Shown: positions 61,204 to 64,000 of the stretch, one piece after another | How the letters are laid out: every line of letters begins with the position of its first letter | How positions within the stretch are numbered: position 1 is the stretch's first letter | Source: Deltaproteobacteria bacterium | Lineage (GTDB): Bacteria > Myxococcota_A > UBA796 > SXON01 | Length of the DNA: 64,000 nt | Assembly (NCBI GenBank): GCA_947486185.1 | Contig: CANKTH010000004.1 | Span: 35,529-99,528, forward strand | Direction: 5' to 3' | Notes under the pieces: generated by a model | What the model saw: the letters and a program-made list of their open reading frames with translations, nothing else | What the model was told of the DNA's origin: nothing | Databases searched by the model: none | Position numbers and translations under genes: made by a program

Positions 61204-61611
61204 ATGTCCCTTCCCCGTGTCAGGGTGGTCGCCGCAGAGATCGAGCGTGATGGTGCATTTCTGATCACCCAGCGTCGCGCCGAGGCCGCTTTGCCCAACC
61301 TCTGGGAGTTTCCCGGCGGTCGCGTACGCGTGGGCGAGAGCGACGCCGAGGCGCTCAAACGGACCCTGCGCGACCGCCTCGGGACCGACGTGCAGATCGG
61401 CCACAAGTTGTTGGCGATCTCCCACGACTACGACGGGTATTCGGTCGACTTTGTGGTGTACCGGTGCGCCGTGGCCGGCGAGCCAAAGTCGGCGCGGGTG
61501 CAGGAAGTTCGCTGGGTCGCGGCGGAGGACCTCGACGATTACGACTTCCCGAGCGCCGATCAGGCCTCGGTCGATCAGCTGTTGGGCGAACGGACGGATC
61601 CCGGTGGATGA
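61204..61611 (+). CDS. MutT-like Nudix-fold protein with degenerate Nudix box
   Basis: Protein of 135 aa, GGAG 6 bases before ATG. The fold is clear: LPNLWEFPGGRVRVGES resembles MutT. The catalytic Nudix box GX5EX7REUXEEXGU reads G-x5-E-x7-R-T-L-R-D-R-L-G-T here, so the Glu residues of RE and EE are Thr, Asp and Arg. A hydrolase of 8-oxo-dGTP is therefore doubtful; it may bind nucleotides without cutting them. Its stop is overlapped by the next GTG by 8 bases. Confidence 0.75.
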   Translation: MSLPRVRVVAAEIERDGAFLITQRRAEAALPNLWEFPGGRVRVGESDAEALKRTLRDRLGTDVQIGHKLLAISHDYDGYSVDFVVYRCAVAGEPKSARVQEVRWVAAEDLDDYDFPSADQASVDQLLGERTDPGG

Positions 61612-62704
61612 CGACGAGCACCAGCGGCGCTGGCGCCTGGTGCTCGCGGTAGAAGAGCCAGGAAGAACACCCGGGTTGGATGGAGACGACCTGCGGGTCG
61701 ACCGTGCGCTCGCCGGGCTCTACGACGCGGATCGGGGTGGCGGGTTGGGTCGTTCGGCGCCACAGGTGGCGCGCTGGTTGACCGAGGTCCGAACCCTGTT
61801 TCCGCGGCGCGCGGTGCATCAGCTTCAGCACGACGCGCTCGAACGCCTGAAGCTCGGCGAAGCCCTGCTGGAGCCGGAGCTCCTGGCGGAGATCGAGCCG
61901 GACGTGCAGCTGGTCACCATGCTGCTCGGCCTGTCGCGTTCAGTCCCCGCCCGGGCGCGGGAGGCGGCGAGGGTGCTGGTTGGCCGTCTGGTGGCCGAGC
62001 TGCGGCAGCGCCTCGAGGGGCCGCTCCACGCGGCGGCGCGCGGCGCGCTCCTCCGACAGCGCCGCACCTCGCGGCCTCGGGCGCGGGAGATCGACTGGGA
62101 TCGTACCATTCGCCTCAACCTCAGGCACTGGCACCCCGAGGCGCGGCGGCTGGTCCCGGAGCGGCTGAGCGGGCGGCGCCGCCGGCAGAACGGCCTCCAC
62201 GACGTCATCATCTGCCTCGACCAAAGCGGGTCGATGGCGGCGAGCGTGGTGTACGCCAGCGTGCTGGCCTCGGCGTTGGCGTCGATCCCGTCCTTCCACA
62301 CACGGCTCATCGCGTTTGACACCTCCGTGGTGGATCTTTCGGATCGCCTCGCCGATCCGGTGGCGATCCTGTTCGGCGTGCAGCTGGGCGGAGGCACCGA
62401 GATCGCCCGTGCCCTGGCCTGGTGTAGCGCTGCGATCACCCGGCCCGCGGAGACGCTCTTGATCCTGGTCTCCGATCTGCACGATGGGGGCGACGCCGCC
62501 GACACGGTGCGCCGCGCGCGGGAGCTGCGTCGGGCGGGGGTGAAGGTGCTGGTGTTGCTCGCGCTGTCCGACCAGGGGGTGCCGTCGTGGGATACGCGGA
62601 TGGCGGGGGAGCTGGCTGCGCTGGGAATCCCGTGTTTTGCCTCGACTCCCGACGATTTTCCGGGGGTCTTTGCTTCGGCGCTGACCGGCGCGGAGCGGGG
62701 CTGA
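61604..62704 (+). CDS. VWA-domain protein (CoxE-like)
   Basis: Protein of 366 aa starting at GTG 61604. N-terminal helical region (about 1-195), then a von Willebrand A domain with MIDAS DQSGSM near residue 206, QLGGGTEIARAL and LVSDLHDGG. In other myxobacteria such CoxE-like proteins lie beside a MoxR ATPase, which is not the case here; it follows the Nudix-fold gene. It is a different paralogue from the protein at 50294. Confidence 0.75.
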   Translation: MDDDEHQRRWRLVLAVEEPGRTPGLDGDDLRVDRALAGLYDADRGGGLGRSAPQVARWLTEVRTLFPRRAVHQLQHDALERLKLGEALLEPELLAEIEPDVQLVTMLLGLSRSVPARAREAARVLVGRLVAELRQRLEGPLHAAARGALLRQRRTSRPRAREIDWDRTIRLNLRHWHPEARRLVPERLSGRRRRQNGLHDVIICLDQSGSMAASVVYASVLASALASIPSFHTRLIAFDTSVVDLSDRLADPVAILFGVQLGGGTEIARALAWCSAAITRPAETLLILVSDLHDGGDAADTVRRARELRRAGVKVLVLLALSDQGVPSWDTRMAGELAALGIPCFASTPDDFPGVFASALTGAERG

Positions 62705-62758
62705 GGCCGGCGGCGACGGCGATCGGAGACCGGCTTTGTACGCCCGGATCCCCCTGAG

Positions 62759-62805
62759 GGCCTGACCGGCTCCTCCTTCGTCCGCTCCCCCCGAGCCGGT
62801 CGGCC
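62759..62805 (+). terminator. Stem-loop downstream of the VWA gene
   Basis: GGCC-T-GACCGGCTC and GAGCCGGTC-GGCC pair over 13 bp with one bulge, loop about 20 bases. It lies 55 bases after the VWA stop. No T-run, as usual in this GC range. Terminator is the likeliest role. Confidence 0.5.
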
Positions 62806-62885
62806 CTAGCGGATCGGCGCGCCGCCGCTTGCCCACCGTCCCGAGGGCGACCGCGGGCAGTGATAGACGCGGCGCCGGAGTGACC

Positions 62886-63048
62886 ATGATTGACCATGTC
62901 GGCCTTTCACGCGGCCGCGCTCGCGGCGGGTGGCACCGACAATGGCGGGCCCGGACTCCGCCCGAAATACCACCCGAACTACTCCGGTGCCTTCGTGTTT
63001 GACCCGGATGGCAACAACGTCGAGGTGGTCAAACACGCGCCCGAGTAG
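62886..63048 (+). pseudogene. VOC family gene remnant with internal deletion
   Basis: ATG 62886 opens MIDHVGLS, the textbook N-terminus of glyoxalase-like VOC proteins, in one frame. From about 62902 another frame reads AFHAAALAAGGTDNG and later VFDPDGNNVEVVKHAPE to TAG 63046-63048, the textbook C-terminus. The central about 75 codons are missing and the two ends are out of frame. The join falls in GCCTTTCA (62902-62909), which fits both parts, suggesting deletion between short repeats. ATG 62896 opens a 50-codon remainder that is unlikely to fold. Confidence 0.6.
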
Positions 63049-63136
63049 GTGTCGTTGGTGCTGGGCAAGGTCTTTCCCAGCGGATCGGGCGCGCCATCCG
63101 GCATTTTGGGCTTATGGGAAAGCTCTTTCACCTTTG

Positions 63137-63156
63137 ATGGGAAGACCGCTTCCCAT
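63137..63156 (+). terminator. Perfect 8-bp stem-loop followed by TTCT
   Basis: ATGGGAAG-ACCG-CTTCCCAT, then TTCT. It resembles a small intrinsic terminator and lies between the VOC remnant and the intron-like region. Some group II introns insert next to such hairpins, so it may be part of their target. Confidence 0.45.
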
Positions 63157-63214
63157 TTCTGGGCGGGATAAGCCCCGGCCAACCGTTGTTGCAGGTTGGC
63201 ACGGAGCTTGCACT

Positions 63215-64000
63215 AAGGTTCTGCGACACCCGGTAAGCCCGGTGGTCGAACCGACAGCGAGCTGGAAACGGCGAACTTGACGTTCAACTGGAACATCCAG
63301 CCCGAAGAGGAAGGAGCCGAGCGTCGCGAAAGCGGGGTGGAGCTTCGGAGGCGGAGGGGGTCGGCGGTCACTTCGGTGCTCGTCGAAGGTCGCCTGAAAG
63401 GGTGGCGCGGATGGACCCAGGCAAGCCCAGGAGAGCAAGGGCCTGACGACGTTGGCAACGACGGCGGCGGGTACGGCTCTGGATGTGGAGCAAGACCTCG
63501 AGGTTCAGGTCGAGCGGGATCGAAACGGCGAAAGTCGTGGAGATACCGGGAGAACAAGGACGAGGGGGTAAGGTCTTCGGTGGTCCGAGTCAGGCAACTG
63601 GCGCGGGTGACGAAGGTCGAGGAGCAATCCGATGCTGCATTCAGGGAGCAACGCTTTGAAGGGCGGAAAAACGTGGTGGGGAAGCGCGCTGGTCGCGACG
63701 AAACACCACGAACCCCATGACGGGAAGTCCGGTGCAACACCCGGACAAGGTTGAAGAGGAATAAACCGCCAAGATCGTGCAAAACGGTGAAGGCGGCATC
63801 GAGGCGGGTTGGTGACCTGCTTCCGAAGTCCGGGCGGCAACGCCGGGGCGGGTGACTCTTCCGCTCCCGATACCGTGGAGGGGGCTCTTTGGAAACGTGA
63901 AGGAATACGAAGAAGCACGAGGGCAAGGCGACGAATCTCACAAGGATTCGGAGCCACCTGCTCCAGTGACCCTGTAGGTGAGGGGGCTCCCAACACCACG
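63215..64000 (+). mobile_element. Candidate 5' part of a group II intron, running off the window
   Basis: No credible coding frame crosses this stretch. It is richer in A and G runs than the rest and full of short hairpins (for example GTCCGG-TGCAACA-CCGGAC near 63730). The order GGTAAG (63232-63237), CCCGGTG, then GGCGAAC (63270-63276) matches the start of domain I as known for RmInt1-like introns. The exact 5' end is uncertain (about 63205-63222; no clean GTGYG was found). The maturase gene would lie beyond 64000. From 63049 to about 63200 I see only the hairpin above. Confidence 0.45.

Noticed and set aside
63277..63720. Open frame of 147 codons in the terminal non-coding block
   Set aside because: Composition (Arg/Gly/Glu-rich, no hydrophobic core), no ribosome site, and location in sequence that resembles structured RNA.

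Overview
The window is a GC-rich, densely packed bacterial chromosome segment. It most resembles Myxococcota (the former deltaproteobacterial lineage). The reasons are many short lipoproteins, surface proteins built from MopE-type DxDxDGxGD/DCDD repeats, three C-terminal Cys/Gly + hydrophobic + Arg sorting-like tails, FG-GAP and S74-type domains, and routine 4-nt ATGA/GTGA/TTGA overlaps between co-transcribed genes. I see no rRNA, tRNA or CRISPR array.

Layout. 1-4.1 kb: surface and metal-binding-repeat proteins and a VOC protein. 4.2-8.0 kb: a complete potABCD polyamine importer on the minus strand. 8.2-10.4 kb: small lipoproteins and an S74-like protein. 10.5-17.4 kb: an EamA exporter, a CHAD + deoxyhypusine-synthase-like pair, a class III cyclase with a DUF4846-like protein, and a PhnB-like protein. 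17.5-31.3 kb: a divergent locus that is the most notable part of the window. Its minus arm holds a SPASM radical SAM enzyme, a methyltransferase and a cytoplasmic molybdopterin enzyme. Its plus arm holds a cytidylyltransferase-like protein, two more SPASM radical SAM enzymes, two B12-binding-type radical SAM enzymes, a two-cluster ferredoxin, an epimerase-like TIM barrel, a CDP-alcohol phosphotransferase and an LPLAT-like acyltransferase. The two arms share an 89-bp promoter region with a perfect dyad. 31.3-37.4 kb: MurJ, lipoproteins and a sulfatase-fold protein. 37.5-43.3 kb: SDR, AAA ATPase, GNAT, class I aldolase, DnaJ-TPR and a receiver-like protein. 43.3-53.1 kb: an FG-GAP/MopE surface protein, then a lipoprotein-PP2C-FHA-VWA-MoxR series. 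53.1-62.7 kb: envelope genes (MCE, ABC-2-like permease, TPR lipoprotein), an FAD enzyme, a degenerate Nudix protein and a second VWA protein. 62.8-64 kb: a VOC pseudogene, then about 0.95 kb of non-coding sequence that looks like the 5' part of a group II intron.

How the genes may work together (inference). In the 17.5-31.3 kb locus, activation of an alcohol phosphate with CTP, transfer by the CDP-alcohol enzyme and acylation suggest a phosphodiester-linked or lipid-linked product whose alcohol or chain is remodelled by radical chemistry. No RiPP precursor is visible there. The potABCD operon and the deoxyhypusine-synthase-like gene suggest local polyamine metabolism. The PP2C, FHA, VWA and MoxR genes form a phospho-signalling/AAA module without a kinase in view.
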